In this document: piece by piece, positions 8,045 to 16,628 of the stretch
Layout: each line of letters opens with the position of its first letter
Numbering within the stretch: the first letter of the stretch is position 1
NCBI GenBank assembly: GCA_937901445.1
Contig: CALDHY010000033.1
Coordinates: 1-37,620 of the forward strand
DNA: 37,620 bases
Source: an uncultured Selenomonadales bacterium
Lineage (GTDB): Bacteria > Bacillota > Negativicutes > Selenomonadales > Selenomonadaceae
Reading direction: 5' to 3'
Made by a program: the position numbers and the translations under genes
The notes under the pieces: generated by a model
What the model was told of the DNA's origin: nothing
The model's database searches: none
Seen by the model: the letters and a program-made list of their open reading frames with translations, nothing else

Positions 8045-9181
8045 CTAATTTTTAAGATTTTGCAAGAAATTTTTTCCGGCAACAAACGCGCCCTTAATAT
8101 TAAAATCGTCGTCAAAAATAACAACGTCAGCCGCCTTGCCAATTTCCAAACTGCCAATTTCATTATACAAATGTAATTTTCGCGCAGGATTTTTTGTAAC
8201 AAGTTCGACAACTTCAGGTATTGAAATTTTTGTATTGCGGTAAAATTTTTTAACAACGTCATTCATTGGCGCAACGCTCGCCGCAATAGTACCATCAGCC
8301 AATTTTGCAACGCCGTTTTTTATGAAAACTTTTTGCCCGCCGAGTTCACTTTCACAATCGCCCAAGCCGCAAGCCCGCAATGAATCAGTTATCAAAATAA
8401 TTTCGTCAAGCGGCTTGATTTTCTGCACAATCCTTTGAACGGCGGGGCAAACGTGAACATTATCTGCGATTAACTCAACCGTTGCATTTGAATCAAACGC
8501 CGCGCCGACAATTCCGGGTTTTCTGTGGTGTAAGCCGGTCTGCGCGTTGAAAAGGTGCGTGATATGATTTGCGCCGCGTTCAATCGCCGCCATTGCAATT
8601 TCATAAGTTGCCGCGCTGTGCCCTATCGACACGATAATATTTTTTTCAAGGCAGGCGTCAATAAATTTAAAATCGTCAAGAGTTTCCGGCGCAACGGTTA
8701 TAATTTTTATCACGTCAAAAAATTCTTCAAACAGTGTTAAATCTGCGCGACGAATATTTTTTTTATCCTGCGCGCCGCAAAATTTTTCGTTGATGAAAGG
8801 ACCTTCAACATTTGCGCCGAGAATTTTTGCGCCGCCAACATTTTTACAGTTGCGAATATTTTTTAAGGCGCGGTAAATTTCGTCAAGCGTCATTGTCATA
8901 GTTGTTGGCAGAAAACTTGTAACACCGGTACTTGGTAAAAATTCGCACATATTTTTCAGCGCGGCGGGCGTGGCGTCCATTGTGTCAGAATTTGCGCAAC
9001 CGTGAATGTGAATGTTGATAAAGCCGGGCGATACAAAATTTCCCTGCGCGTCAATAATTTCTTCAGCCGAATTTTCAAACGACAAAATTTTTTCGTCAAA
9101 GGTTAAAAATTTTTCCGTGCTTATAAAAAAATTGCCGCGTTCATCCGGCAAAATAAATTTTCCATTCGTGATAGTTTTCAT
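8045..9181 (-). CDS. nagA: N-acetylglucosamine-6-phosphate deacetylase
   Basis: NagA removes the acetyl group from GlcNAc-6-phosphate to give glucosamine-6-phosphate, in amino-sugar breakdown and peptidoglycan recycling. The 378-aa protein shows the amidohydrolase motifs in order: HIHG, ANVEGPF (metal-binding Glu), GHSAA, HLFNAQTGLHHRKPG, the catalytic Asp in ITDSL, and a C-terminal GKAADVVIFD strand. The start is the ATG at 9181, six bases after AAGGTG; an in-frame GTG at 9190 overlaps that Shine-Dalgarno. No nagB or PTS gene is adjacent. The 170 bases upstream contain no other gene. The gene runs into the CRISPR leader without a visible terminator. Confidence 0.95.
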   Translation of the reverse strand: MKTITNGKFILPDERGNFFISTEKFLTFDEKILSFENSAEEIIDAQGNFVSPGFINIHIHGCANSDTMDATPAALKNMCEFLPSTGVTSFLPTTMTMTLDEIYRALKNIRNCKNVGGAKILGANVEGPFINEKFCGAQDKKNIRRADLTLFEEFFDVIKIITVAPETLDDFKFIDACLEKNIIVSIGHSAATYEIAMAAIERGANHITHLFNAQTGLHHRKPGIVGAAFDSNATVELIADNVHVCPAVQRIVQKIKPLDEIILITDSLRACGLGDCESELGGQKVFIKNGVAKLADGTIAASVAPMNDVVKKFYRNTKISIPEVVELVTKNPARKLHLYNEIGSLEIGKAADVVIFDDDFNIKGAFVAGKNFLQNLKN

Positions 9182-9349
9182 TTCGTACACCTTTTATTTT
9201 AGGGAATTTTCTTGAAAACGTGAAATATTCGATTTAAGGCGGGTTTAAAACAATTTTTGATAGAATGTACCAAAAATCTTTGAAAACGCAAGCCAGCCCT
9301 ATTACAGCGCGTCTACAAGGATATTTTTTTAAATTGCTCGCGCAGATTT

Positions 9350-9384
9350 TCCCCTATTCCCTAGTCTTTATTTCCTAGCCCCTA
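9350..9384 (-). repeat. heptamer array C (5 units) at the cobT 3' end
   Basis: On the minus strand: TAGGGGC, TAGGAAA, TAAAGAC, TAGGGAA, TAGGGGA in perfect register from 9384 down to 9350. The first two units encode the last residues of CobT (LGARK) and the TAA of the third is its stop codon. Confidence 0.85.
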
Positions 9385-11443
9385 ATTTTTTGGCAACTGC
9401 AACTTTAGTTTCGTCAAAAGTTTTCATTTCGTTTAGCGCAGTCAACGCCGCCTCAACAATTTCAGTACCAATACAAGCCGCCTCACCGTCATAGCCTATA
9501 CGCTCGCCGGGCGCAAAGTCGAAATTGATTAATTCGGTGGCGTGCAAAATAAACGGGCGAATTTGCGGACAAATTTTTTCAAGATAACGGGCGATAATTT
9601 CAACCGCGCCGCAATCTACAATTATAAAAGTCGAATTGTGCGCGGCGGCAACCATTGCGCCAATAATTGCGCCGGTAAGACAGCGAAATTTTTTTGGTAC
9701 GTGGCTTAAAAATTCTTCCGGCGGAACTTTGAAACTGCCGTCTTTTTTCAGAAGAGCCGCTGCAAATTTTTCGTCAATCCTGTCCAACGCCCAATCTGTC
9801 AGCTCGGTAATTGCGATAATCGGTATTCCAAAAGAAATTTCCTCGCCCAAATTGCGCCCAAAATTAAAGGCAACCGTTGGACTTTGTTTAGGGTCGACAA
9901 CGCCCAAAAAAACTTTCATTGCAAAAGTACGCGCCGTCATACTGAAATCAAGCGAAATATTATGACGTTTATTTTTAGTGCGCTTGTATTCGTTTGTAGT
10001 GTTGCTCGGCGAATTTTCAATATTGGTAAAGGCAAGCGCGGCGCGTTTCAGCTTGTTTGAAGGGCGTTTAATACCGGAAATACCGGCAAATTGCGCGGCT
10101 ATATCTTCAAGCAACCCCAAACTTTTTTTCGGCTTGGTTAAGGCGTCAAGATATTCACGGCATTTATCCATTGCATTTAAATTTAATTTCGGCATCGTCT
10201 CAAGATAAAAATTAAAAGTCTTGTCAGTTGACGCTATCATTTCGTCTTGCTCGTGGTTCATTTCACGAATCATAATAGGATAGGAGCGCGGGATATTAAA
10301 ATTTTGTGAACTGAAAGGCGGCTCGTACGGCTTAAATCTTAAATCGTCGCTGATTTGAAAATCTACGTTGACTTCTTCAATTTGTAAATTGCCTTCAAAT
10401 TTATCTTCAAGATAATCTTCCAATTCGTCAATCGAATCAATATTTTCAATATCTTCCAAGCCCATTTTTTCAAGCAAATTTGAAATTAAAGCCTCTTCAT
10501 CGTCTTCATCTTTAAAATCGTCCAAATCGCCTTCAAAATCATCTTCCGGCGCGCAAACGTACGTATAAACCAAATTATCTAAAACTCGCGCAGCGATTGA
10601 AGAACCAATAGCCTCGCCTAACGCCAAATCTAAGGTAAAAAGCGGCGTGAAGCCGAAATACTGAATAATTTCCAAGTGTCCAATTTCCCGCCCGATATGT
10701 GAGGCTATAAGGTGTTCGCAAGCGTCCGGGTCGATTAAATCAGCAATTAACGCCGCCGCGCAACTGTTGAAGCCGTCCAAAATCGTAACGCAATTATTTT
10801 TTGCCGCCTCCAAAATTACGCCCGCCATTGCGCCAAATTCAAAGCCGCCAACTTTTTTTAAAACGTCTAAGGCGTCGTCAGGGTCGGGATTGTTGACGCG
10901 CAGAGCTTTTCTTATGATTCTAAGTTTATTTTTCAGCTGATTATCTGAAATATTGGAGCCGCGCCCGGTAACTTCCTTAGGATTAGCCTCAAGAATTGCC
11001 GCCGTTATCGCAGAAGCAACGGTTGTATTTGCAATTCCCATTTCGCCAATTAAAAAGCAGTTGTAACCGGCTTTTACGGCTTGTTTGACTAAGTCGCGCC
11101 CGATTTTTATAGACTTTTTCGCCTGCGCGAGCGTCATTGCGGGACCTTCAGAAATATTTTTTGTACCATTGGCAATTTTTCTATCGATAAGACCGGGCAA
11201 TTTTGAAATATCAGCATTAACGCCGACATCAACTACCACGAGTTCAGAATTTGCAAAGTTAGCAAACGCATTAGCCGCCGCGCCTTTGTCAACCAGATAA
11301 TTTTTAACCATACCGGCGGTTGTAGTTTGCGGGTACGCGCTGACATTCATTGCCGCCACGCCGTGATCTGCGCAAAATATAAACGTACATTTTTTATTTT
11401 TGCCGATATTGCGGTAACGGAGCGTCATTTCAGTAAAAGTCAT
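9368..11443 (-). CDS. cobT: double-domain CobT (nicotinate-nucleotide:dimethylbenzimidazole phosphoribosyltransferase)
   Basis: CobT makes alpha-ribazole phosphate for the lower ligand of cobalamin. This 691-aa protein is about twice the usual 350 aa. Residues 18-297 are a CobT domain starting directly at FCADHGVAAMNVSAYP and running to the LALGEAIG segment with the expected catalytic Glu277. It lacks the usual N-terminal LDxLTKPxGSLG helix. An acidic linker follows (about 299-365). Residues 425-680 form a second CobT-like domain that does carry DALTKPKKSLGLLE, but its ADHGV segment is replaced by FTNIENS; it ends in APGERIG and ALNEMKTF. The first domain is probably catalytic, the second degenerate or complementary. 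The ATG at 11443 has no clear Shine-Dalgarno, and an in-frame TGA lies about 30 bases upstream. It is the only B12-synthesis gene visible here. Confidence 0.85.
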   Translation of the reverse strand: MTFTEMTLRYRNIGKNKKCTFIFCADHGVAAMNVSAYPQTTTAGMVKNYLVDKGAAANAFANFANSELVVVDVGVNADISKLPGLIDRKIANGTKNISEGPAMTLAQAKKSIKIGRDLVKQAVKAGYNCFLIGEMGIANTTVASAITAAILEANPKEVTGRGSNISDNQLKNKLRIIRKALRVNNPDPDDALDVLKKVGGFEFGAMAGVILEAAKNNCVTILDGFNSCAAALIADLIDPDACEHLIASHIGREIGHLEIIQYFGFTPLFTLDLALGEAIGSSIAARVLDNLVYTYVCAPEDDFEGDLDDFKDEDDEEALISNLLEKMGLEDIENIDSIDELEDYLEDKFEGNLQIEEVNVDFQISDDLRFKPYEPPFSSQNFNIPRSYPIMIREMNHEQDEMIASTDKTFNFYLETMPKLNLNAMDKCREYLDALTKPKKSLGLLEDIAAQFAGISGIKRPSNKLKRAALAFTNIENSPSNTTNEYKRTKNKRHNISLDFSMTARTFAMKVFLGVVDPKQSPTVAFNFGRNLGEEISFGIPIIAITELTDWALDRIDEKFAAALLKKDGSFKVPPEEFLSHVPKKFRCLTGAIIGAMVAAAHNSTFIIVDCGAVEIIARYLEKICPQIRPFILHATELINFDFAPGERIGYDGEAACIGTEIVEAALTALNEMKTFDETKVAVAKKLGARK

Positions 11444-11521
11444 TAAAGTGGCGCAGCATAACCGCGCCGCTCACTTCCCTTCAATTAGATTTAAAATCTT
11501 TTTATGTTTAAATATACTTTT

Positions 11522-11577
11522 TTCCCTAACCCCTAACCCCTAACCCTTAGTCCTTAACCCTTAACCCTTAATCCTTA
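11522..11577 (-). repeat. heptamer array D (8 units) at the speD-like 3' end
   Basis: Eight heptamers in perfect register on the minus strand run from 11577 down to 11522: one TAAGGAT, three TAAGGGT with one TAAGGAC between them, two TAGGGGT and a final TAGGGAA. The first TAA is the stop codon of the SpeD-like gene. A degenerate ninth unit (CAGGGGC, 11578-11584) encodes the C-terminal Arg-Gly. This is the longest array of the family. Confidence 0.95.
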
Positions 11578-12012
11578 GCCCCTGACTAACTTTTGAACGA
11601 CTTTTGCGCCAACATTACGAACTTTGCGCAACGGAGCTACTCGAACTTTGATTTTAGGTTTAACGTCTTTTTCTAAGCCGAAATCGCCGCGTTTAAGATA
11701 CGTAGATTTTATTTTTTCCGGCTGAAAATATTTGCTCAAAACTTTTGCAAGCTCTTCAGATTCGCCGCTTTCGTTGCAAGTAAAAATATCAACCGACACA
11801 TATTTTAACGCGCTGTAAATGTGCAGGGCGATATGACCTTCTTTGAACGCCGCTACAAACGCGCTGTGGTCGTTGTCAATTTTTGTAGAAATAATGTCAG
11901 CTTCAGCCCCAAAAACGCTGTCTATTGCCGCTTTAATCGCCGCTAAATCGAAGAACTTTTTATCGTTGCAGTTGTATAAATCTAAAGTAAGTTGGCGTGC
12001 TAAAATTTTCAT
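11575..12012 (-). CDS. S-adenosylmethionine decarboxylase-like protein lacking the pyruvoyl serine
   Basis: A 145-aa protein of the bacterial SpeD family, whose active members cleave themselves at a Glu-Ser bond to create the pyruvoyl cofactor that decarboxylates S-adenosylmethionine for spermidine synthesis. The fold signature is clear (QLTLDLYNC, then KEGHIALHIYSALKYVSVDIFTC). Aligned to the Thermotoga enzyme, His64 and Cys79 match catalytic His68 and Cys83, but the residue at the Ser63 position is Gly59 (GGT codon). Self-processing and classical activity should therefore be impossible. A basic C-terminal tail of about 35 residues follows. The start ATG has AAAGGAG 11 bases upstream. There is no speE nearby. 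It may be a regulatory or binding pseudo-enzyme. Family membership is confident, function unknown. Confidence 0.8.
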   Translation of the reverse strand: MKILARQLTLDLYNCNDKKFFDLAAIKAAIDSVFGAEADIISTKIDNDHSAFVAAFKEGHIALHIYSALKYVSVDIFTCNESGESEELAKVLSKYFQPEKIKSTYLKRGDFGLEKDVKPKIKVRVAPLRKVRNVGAKVVQKLVRG

Positions 12013-12063
12013 GGGAAAGAAAGCTCCTTTCTTGTTTGCCGTAAAGCGGCTTAAAACCAATTT

Positions 12064-13164
12064 TCAGTTATCCGGCATTAAAACAAAATTGACAGGCAAA
12101 TTTGACGCGCCGGGCGGCGAATACTCAAAAGTAATTTTACCGCTGTAACTTCCCAGTTCGCTGAAGTCATTATACTTATTCCAAAGAGAAATACCATCTT
12201 CACGAGCTCTTTTAGTTGAGGCAGTTTCAGGTAAAATTTTATCGCCAAAATAAATTTTATCTTTAGGCGTTGGGATTGTACCGGAATCTTTTCCGTTATA
12301 GAAACAAAGTGCACCCGCGTAAGTGCCGCCGAGTGGCGTCAAATAAAATTTTGTTTTAGACTTCATATCGAAATTTAGCATATAGTTAATTCCGTAATTT
12401 CCAAAATTAATGACTTCTGAGCCGTCCGTTGCGTCAATCCCGCGTTTGAAAAAATCTGTAACGTTATCGCAAATTAAAATGTAACCAATACCGTCGCGCT
12501 GTGCATCATAATCTTGCCGGAGACTTATTGTCCTGTTCATATTTTTGAAAGTGCCGCGCAATTTATTTTCATCTTTCGGTAAAATTTCGGCGTACTTCAA
12601 AAATTTCAGCGGGTCGGCTTTTTCAGGATACATCAAAACATAAATACGCACAAAGCCGGTTGTATAAAAATCATACACGCCATAAACCAAATGACCGGGA
12701 TTTACTACTACTTCGTCCATTTTCTTTTGAAAGAGTTTAATTTCCCGCCGTGCAAGTTTTATTTCATCATAAAAATTATTTTGCATATACATCAGTTGAG
12801 TTTCTTTGCCGACAAGCAGAAAATTATTACTTGGCGCAGAAAAACCGCCGCGCGTTATTTCAATGGTGTTTTCTTTTCTTTCAAGATTTTCAACGATAAC
12901 TGCAAATTTTTTTTTGACGCCGGTACTGTTGAGGTGATAAAACAAAATGCGCGCAGATCCCGAAACAATGTCAGTATACAAAATGCCGTTGCGCGTGACG
13001 TATTCGGGACTGTCAGAAAAAATTAAAGTGCCGCCGCTGTCAACAACTTCAACCGGCAGGCGTTTCATTATCGTAGTTGGAAAAGTTTTTGCGGCAACTT
13101 GCGCAGTTGTCAAAGAAGTTATCAAGGCGACCGCCGCCGCAATTATTTTTTTTATGAACTTCAA
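12064..13164 (-). CDS. exported protein of unknown function
   Basis: A 366-aa protein with a typical signal peptide (KKIIAAAVALITSLTTA, cleavage near AAK at about residue 25), so probably periplasmic or surface-attached. The mature part looks beta-rich, with no cysteine pattern or known motif that I recognise, and a basic/acidic helical segment around 130-150 (ARREIKLFQKKMDE). The start is a TTG with AAGGAG 8 bases upstream. It sits 12 bases after the polysaccharide deacetylase gene and 51 bases before the SpeD-like gene, so the three are probably co-transcribed. A role in the cell envelope is a guess from context only. Confidence 0.75.
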   Translation of the reverse strand: MKFIKKIIAAAVALITSLTTAQVAAKTFPTTIMKRLPVEVVDSGGTLIFSDSPEYVTRNGILYTDIVSGSARILFYHLNSTGVKKKFAVIVENLERKENTIEITRGGFSAPSNNFLLVGKETQLMYMQNNFYDEIKLARREIKLFQKKMDEVVVNPGHLVYGVYDFYTTGFVRIYVLMYPEKADPLKFLKYAEILPKDENKLRGTFKNMNRTISLRQDYDAQRDGIGYILICDNVTDFFKRGIDATDGSEVINFGNYGINYMLNFDMKSKTKFYLTPLGGTYAGALCFYNGKDSGTIPTPKDKIYFGDKILPETASTKRAREDGISLWNKYNDFSELGSYSGKITFEYSPPGASNLPVNFVLMPDN

Positions 13165-13176
13165 AATTTCTACTCC

Positions 13177-13944
13177 TTAAAAATTTTTCAAGCGTTCAAA
13201 AACATTTGCTTTTAAAAGTCTCAAACGAAATTCAAAAATACCAAAACGCGGCTTGCGAATGTGAACACGCTTTAATTTGTAGGGATCAGTTTCAAGCGTG
13301 TTTAAGCCCGCTTCGCCGGTTACTGCCGCCAAAAAATTTTCTTTCTTAAGCAATTCGATAATTTCAGGATTGTAAACGCCGTTTGGATAAGATATACTGC
13401 CTATTGGGGCTAAGCCGTTCCATTCAAGGAAAATTTTGGGTACTCGAATTTGATTTATTAAAAGTTCTTCATTCAAAGTTACAAGCGGCAAATGGTCGGC
13501 AGTATGTGAGCCAATTTCGACGCCGCGCCTTTGTAAATCTTTGAGTTGTTCAAGCGTCAAGTAACCGGGCTTGCCGAGTTCGTTTGTTATGACGAAAATA
13601 ACCGCCGTCATTCCGTGAGCCTCAAGAATTGGCAACATTTCAAAATAATTATCCGCGTAGCCGTCATCAAAAGTCAAGATTATCGGCTTGGGCGGCAAAA
13701 TTTTTCCGTAACGACGCGCCTTTATAAAATCATTCAAAGTTATTGTAGTATAACCGTTTTCTTGCAGATAATCAAGCTGGGCGGAAAATTCGGCGGGCGT
13801 CACGTTATAAATTTCAGAACTTGGGTCGGGGTTATTTGTTATTGTGTGATATTCCAAAATTGGAAAACCTTCAGGCTCCGGCAAATTAAAAATAAACAAA
13901 AAAAATAGCGTGGCGGCTAGAAAAATCACGCCAACAAAACGCAA
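13177..13944 (-). CDS. membrane-anchored polysaccharide deacetylase (NodB family)
   Basis: A 255-aa protein with an N-terminal membrane segment (about 3-17) followed by a NodB-type carbohydrate esterase 4 domain. The metal and catalytic motifs are present: TFDDGY, GSHTADH (the HxxxH metal pair) and SYPNGVY. Such enzymes remove N-acetyl groups from peptidoglycan or surface poly-N-acetylglucosamine, acting outside the membrane. An upstream GTG frame start at 13953 overlaps the Shine-Dalgarno; I chose the TTG at 13944, 8 bases after AGGAG. The substrate cannot be told. It is divergent from the tRNA-Leu gene. Confidence 0.9.
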   Translation of the reverse strand: MRFVGVIFLAATLFFLFIFNLPEPEGFPILEYHTITNNPDPSSEIYNVTPAEFSAQLDYLQENGYTTITLNDFIKARRYGKILPPKPIILTFDDGYADNYFEMLPILEAHGMTAVIFVITNELGKPGYLTLEQLKDLQRRGVEIGSHTADHLPLVTLNEELLINQIRVPKIFLEWNGLAPIGSISYPNGVYNPEIIELLKKENFLAAVTGEAGLNTLETDPYKLKRVHIRKPRFGIFEFRLRLLKANVFERLKNF

Positions 13945-13963
13945 AAGAATCACTCCTGTTTCA

Positions 13964-13992
13964 TTGACTTTTTGAAGGTTGCAAGTTATAAT
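13964..13992 (+). promoter_or_regulatory. promoter of the tRNA-Leu gene
   Basis: TTGACT (13964-13969), a 17-base spacer and a perfect TATAAT (13987-13992) lie about 33 bases before the mature tRNA 5' end. Confidence 0.9.
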
Positions 13993-14025
13993 TTTAACGG
14001 AAATTGTGAAAAATCTAAAGGAGTA

Positions 14026-14110
14026 GCGGGTGTGGCGGAATTGGCAGACGCGCCGGACTTAGAATTCGGTTCCGCAAGGAGTATGGGTTCAACTCCCATC
14101 ATCCGCACCA
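14026..14110 (+). tRNA. tRNA-Leu, anticodon UAG
   Basis: An 85-nt class II tRNA. The acceptor stem pairs GCGGGTG with CATCCGC (one G-U), followed by the discriminator A and an encoded CCA. The anticodon loop CTTAGAA sits on a 5-bp stem, giving UAG, which reads CUN leucine codons. A long variable arm (around GGTTCCGCAAGGAGT) and the T loop GGTTCAACTCC are present. Confidence 0.97.
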
Positions 14111-14137
14111 TTTAACATAGCGCACTTATCGCAAAGT

Positions 14138-14172
14138 GGAACGTCTGGCTTTTCAGGCGTTCCATTTTCGTT
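14138..14172 (+). terminator. terminator after tRNA-Leu, possibly shared with the opposing SDR gene
   Basis: GGAACGTCTG pairs with CAGGCGTTCC (10 bp with one U-G), loop GCTTTT, followed by ATTTTCGTTT. It lies between two convergent transcripts, so it may also slow minus-strand transcripts from the SDR gene, although the tail on that strand is not U-rich. Confidence 0.8.
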
Positions 14173-14180
14173 TATGAAAG

Positions 14181-14993
14181 TTAAAGAGCATGACCGCCCG
14201 AAACTTTTATTACTTGCCCTGTAATCATTTTTGCCTGTTCACTTGCCAAAAATAAAATAGTTTCTGCGATATCTTCCGGCTGAATTAATTTTCTCATTGG
14301 AATTAGCGGAATTACAGATTTTTCTAAATCAGCGTCAATCCAGCCTGTTTGAGTTGGACCGGGCGCAACGCAATTAACAGTAATTCCATATTTCGCAACT
14401 TCAAGCGCAATACTGCGCGTCAACGCCTCCAAAGTTGCTTTACTTGCGCCATACGTAATTTGACCCGCGAAAATCTGCGCCGCATCTGTAGAAATATTTA
14501 TAATCCTGCCGTAATTGTTGCGATTTTTAATAAATTCCCGCGTCATTAAAATACTGCCGCGAACATTAACCGCAAATGTATCGTCAATTATATTTTGAGT
14601 AATTTTTTCAATCGTGTCAAATCCGGTTTCATCATCTGCCGCCGCGTTATTTACCAAAATATCAATTCTGCCGTAACGTTTCATAGCTGCCGAATAAATT
14701 TCTTTGATGGCGTTTTCATTGGAAATATCACTTTCCAAAATTATATAATCTGCGTGCATTTCCTTGAGTTTAGTTTCTACAATTTCCGCGCTCTCTGAAT
14801 TTGCCGCGTAATATTTATCAGTGCCGTTTTTGTCAATTTTATTTTTATCGAACGGGCGAAAAATTTTTTTATAGACTAAAACAACTTTTGCTCCCTCACG
14901 AACAAAAGCAAACGCCGCAGTTGCGCCAATTCCTTGAGGGTTATTCGCGCCGGTAATTAAAGCAACTCTGTTTTTTAAGCCGTAATTAATCAT
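14181..14993 (-). CDS. short-chain dehydrogenase/reductase
   Basis: A 270-aa classical SDR with a Rossmann fold. Nucleotide-binding motif TGANNPQGIG (about 14-23), NNAA (110s), catalytic Ser in NIST, and Tyr/Lys in YGASK are present, with the usual C-terminal SGG. The gap between TGA and GIG is longer than in typical FabG, as in some enoyl-ACP-reductase-like members. The substrate is unknown; a ketoreductase acting on an acyl or sugar group is possible. It starts directly after the stop codon of the glycosyltransferase gene, so it is the last gene of that operon. Confidence 0.88.
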   Translation of the reverse strand: MINYGLKNRVALITGANNPQGIGATAAFAFVREGAKVVLVYKKIFRPFDKNKIDKNGTDKYYAANSESAEIVETKLKEMHADYIILESDISNENAIKEIYSAAMKRYGRIDILVNNAAADDETGFDTIEKITQNIIDDTFAVNVRGSILMTREFIKNRNNYGRIINISTDAAQIFAGQITYGASKATLEALTRSIALEVAKYGITVNCVAPGPTQTGWIDADLEKSVIPLIPMRKLIQPEDIAETILFLASEQAKMITGQVIKVSGGHAL

Positions 14994-16613
14994 TTATTTC
15001 ATCTCGTTATATACATTGTGAAAAAGTTTCTCAAGTTCAAGCAAATATTTTTTGCCGTCCGTAAGCGCAGAATCTTTAACTATTTCACGCAAATTTTTTT
15101 GATAATCAGAAAATTTACCGCCCGCCAATTCAACGGCTTTTTTAATATAATAATTTGAATCCTGCGCGACAAGTTCAGGTAAACCGGCGGCAGTCAAAAT
15201 CGACGCGCCAATTTTGGAGCCGTGAAAATCCCCGCGCAAAACAACAACCGGCACGCCCATATATAACGCCTCGCAAGTCGTCAAGCCGCCGTTATAGGGG
15301 AAAGTATCCAATGCAATATCAATTTCGTTGTACTGTTCCAGATAATCTTTACTGTAAGGGCGCAGTTCAACTCTTTCAACAGGAAAATTAATTTTTTGCA
15401 ACCTGTCAAATAAAATTTTCCTGCCGTCTTCGACACTGCAAATTTTATTTTTGATAATGAGTTTAGAATTTGGCAAGGCGTCAAGAATTTCTTTCCAACA
15501 AATTAAAACTTCGTCCGTAACTTTCGCAAAATTATTAAAACTGCCGAAAGTCACGAAATTATTTTTTTTGTGTTTAACGGCGGGAAATTTTTTTATTGGC
15601 GAAAAGCAAAATTGGCAACCTTCAAGCGTCAAAAGTTTTTCGGTAAAATTATTGTCGGCGCAAATTTTATCGCTCAAAAAATAATCGACAGTATTTAAGC
15701 CGGTGGTTGCCGTATATCCCAGCGCGGTAATTTGAATCGGCGCGGGCTTATAGGCAAGAATCGGCAAGCAAGAATTTTGAGAATGCCCCGACAAGTCAAC
15801 CAAAATATCAATTTCATCAGCGTAAATAATTTTGGCGGCAGTTTGAAAATCCACGCCGTATAAATCCCGCCACGCAATTTTTTTATTTTTGAGTTTTTGA
15901 GTTACAAAATCGCTCTTGCCGGTATGATAACAAGTTACAGAAAATTTTTCCGCGTCAAAATAATTCAGCAAAGGCGAAACAAAATTTGCTACGGCGTGTT
16001 GTCGAAAATCCGGCGAAATGTAACCAACTTTAATTTTGTCGTGTGAATATTTTTCGTGGCTGTACGGTTTAATATTTGCGAAAAACTTATTGTAGACCTG
16101 CGCGACGGACTTTTCGGCGGGCGAATTGTAATTTCTGAAAAACAAATGTTTAGAGTACAATTCGGCGGCGCGTTCGATATTTCCGGTTAAGCTTGACGCC
16201 TCGCGCAGATTTTCAGCCGCCGCCTTTGCATTTCCGGCAAGATAAAGCCCGTTTGCACTCCAACATAACGCCTTGAATAAAATTTTTGTATCGCCGGTTT
16301 TCCGCGCGTCACTTATAACGGCGTCAAAAATTTTAAATTCTTCAATGAGGTTGAAATTTTCGGCGGCAATTCCGCCCTGTACCAATCGCCCGCGCAAATT
16401 ATTTTTGTCGAGTGCAAAAGTTTCAGCCAAAAATTTTTCTGCGCGCTTTAAATCGCCAAGATACAGGGCAGATTCAGCTTTAAGCGCGTAGCCTTCAGCG
16501 CAATTTTTATCGAGTTCAAGAATTTCATTCGCCGCGCCGACCATTGCTTGAGCGTCGCCACTTTCAGCAAACTTTTCGGCAAGTTTCAACCAATCTGCAA
16601 TTTCGTCCAACAT
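14994..16613 (-). CDS. TPR-containing GT41 (SPINDLY/O-GlcNAc transferase-like) glycosyltransferase
   Basis: A 539-aa protein. Residues 1-190 are tetratricopeptide-like helical repeats. Residues 200-539 are the two-lobed GT41 catalytic region, with KVGYISPDFRQHAV (including the conserved His), ILVDLSGHS, PAPIQITALGYTATTG, FGSFNNFAKVTDE and LDTFPYNGGLTT. Relatives transfer a sugar from a nucleotide sugar to Ser/Thr of proteins in the cytoplasm, for example flagellins or adhesins in bacteria. No flagellar or adhesin gene is nearby, so the acceptor is unknown. ATG start with GAGG 7-8 bases upstream. It lies 15 bases after the vWA gene. Confidence 0.92.
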   Translation of the reverse strand: MLDEIADWLKLAEKFAESGDAQAMVGAANEILELDKNCAEGYALKAESALYLGDLKRAEKFLAETFALDKNNLRGRLVQGGIAAENFNLIEEFKIFDAVISDARKTGDTKILFKALCWSANGLYLAGNAKAAAENLREASSLTGNIERAAELYSKHLFFRNYNSPAEKSVAQVYNKFFANIKPYSHEKYSHDKIKVGYISPDFRQHAVANFVSPLLNYFDAEKFSVTCYHTGKSDFVTQKLKNKKIAWRDLYGVDFQTAAKIIYADEIDILVDLSGHSQNSCLPILAYKPAPIQITALGYTATTGLNTVDYFLSDKICADNNFTEKLLTLEGCQFCFSPIKKFPAVKHKKNNFVTFGSFNNFAKVTDEVLICWKEILDALPNSKLIIKNKICSVEDGRKILFDRLQKINFPVERVELRPYSKDYLEQYNEIDIALDTFPYNGGLTTCEALYMGVPVVVLRGDFHGSKIGASILTAAGLPELVAQDSNYYIKKAVELAGGKFSDYQKNLREIVKDSALTDGKKYLLELEKLFHNVYNEMK

Positions 16614-16628
16614 TAAAAAACCTCTGAA

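Noticed and set aside
9368..11443. CobT gene as a sequencing frameshift or pseudogene
   Set aside because: The frame is open for 691 codons with family motifs throughout, so a real double-domain protein is more likely, although the start is uncertain.
11522..11577. True telomere or chromosome end suggested by TTAGGG-like units
   Set aside because: The units are internal, short, degenerate and occur at many gene ends on both strands, so they are not terminal repeats.
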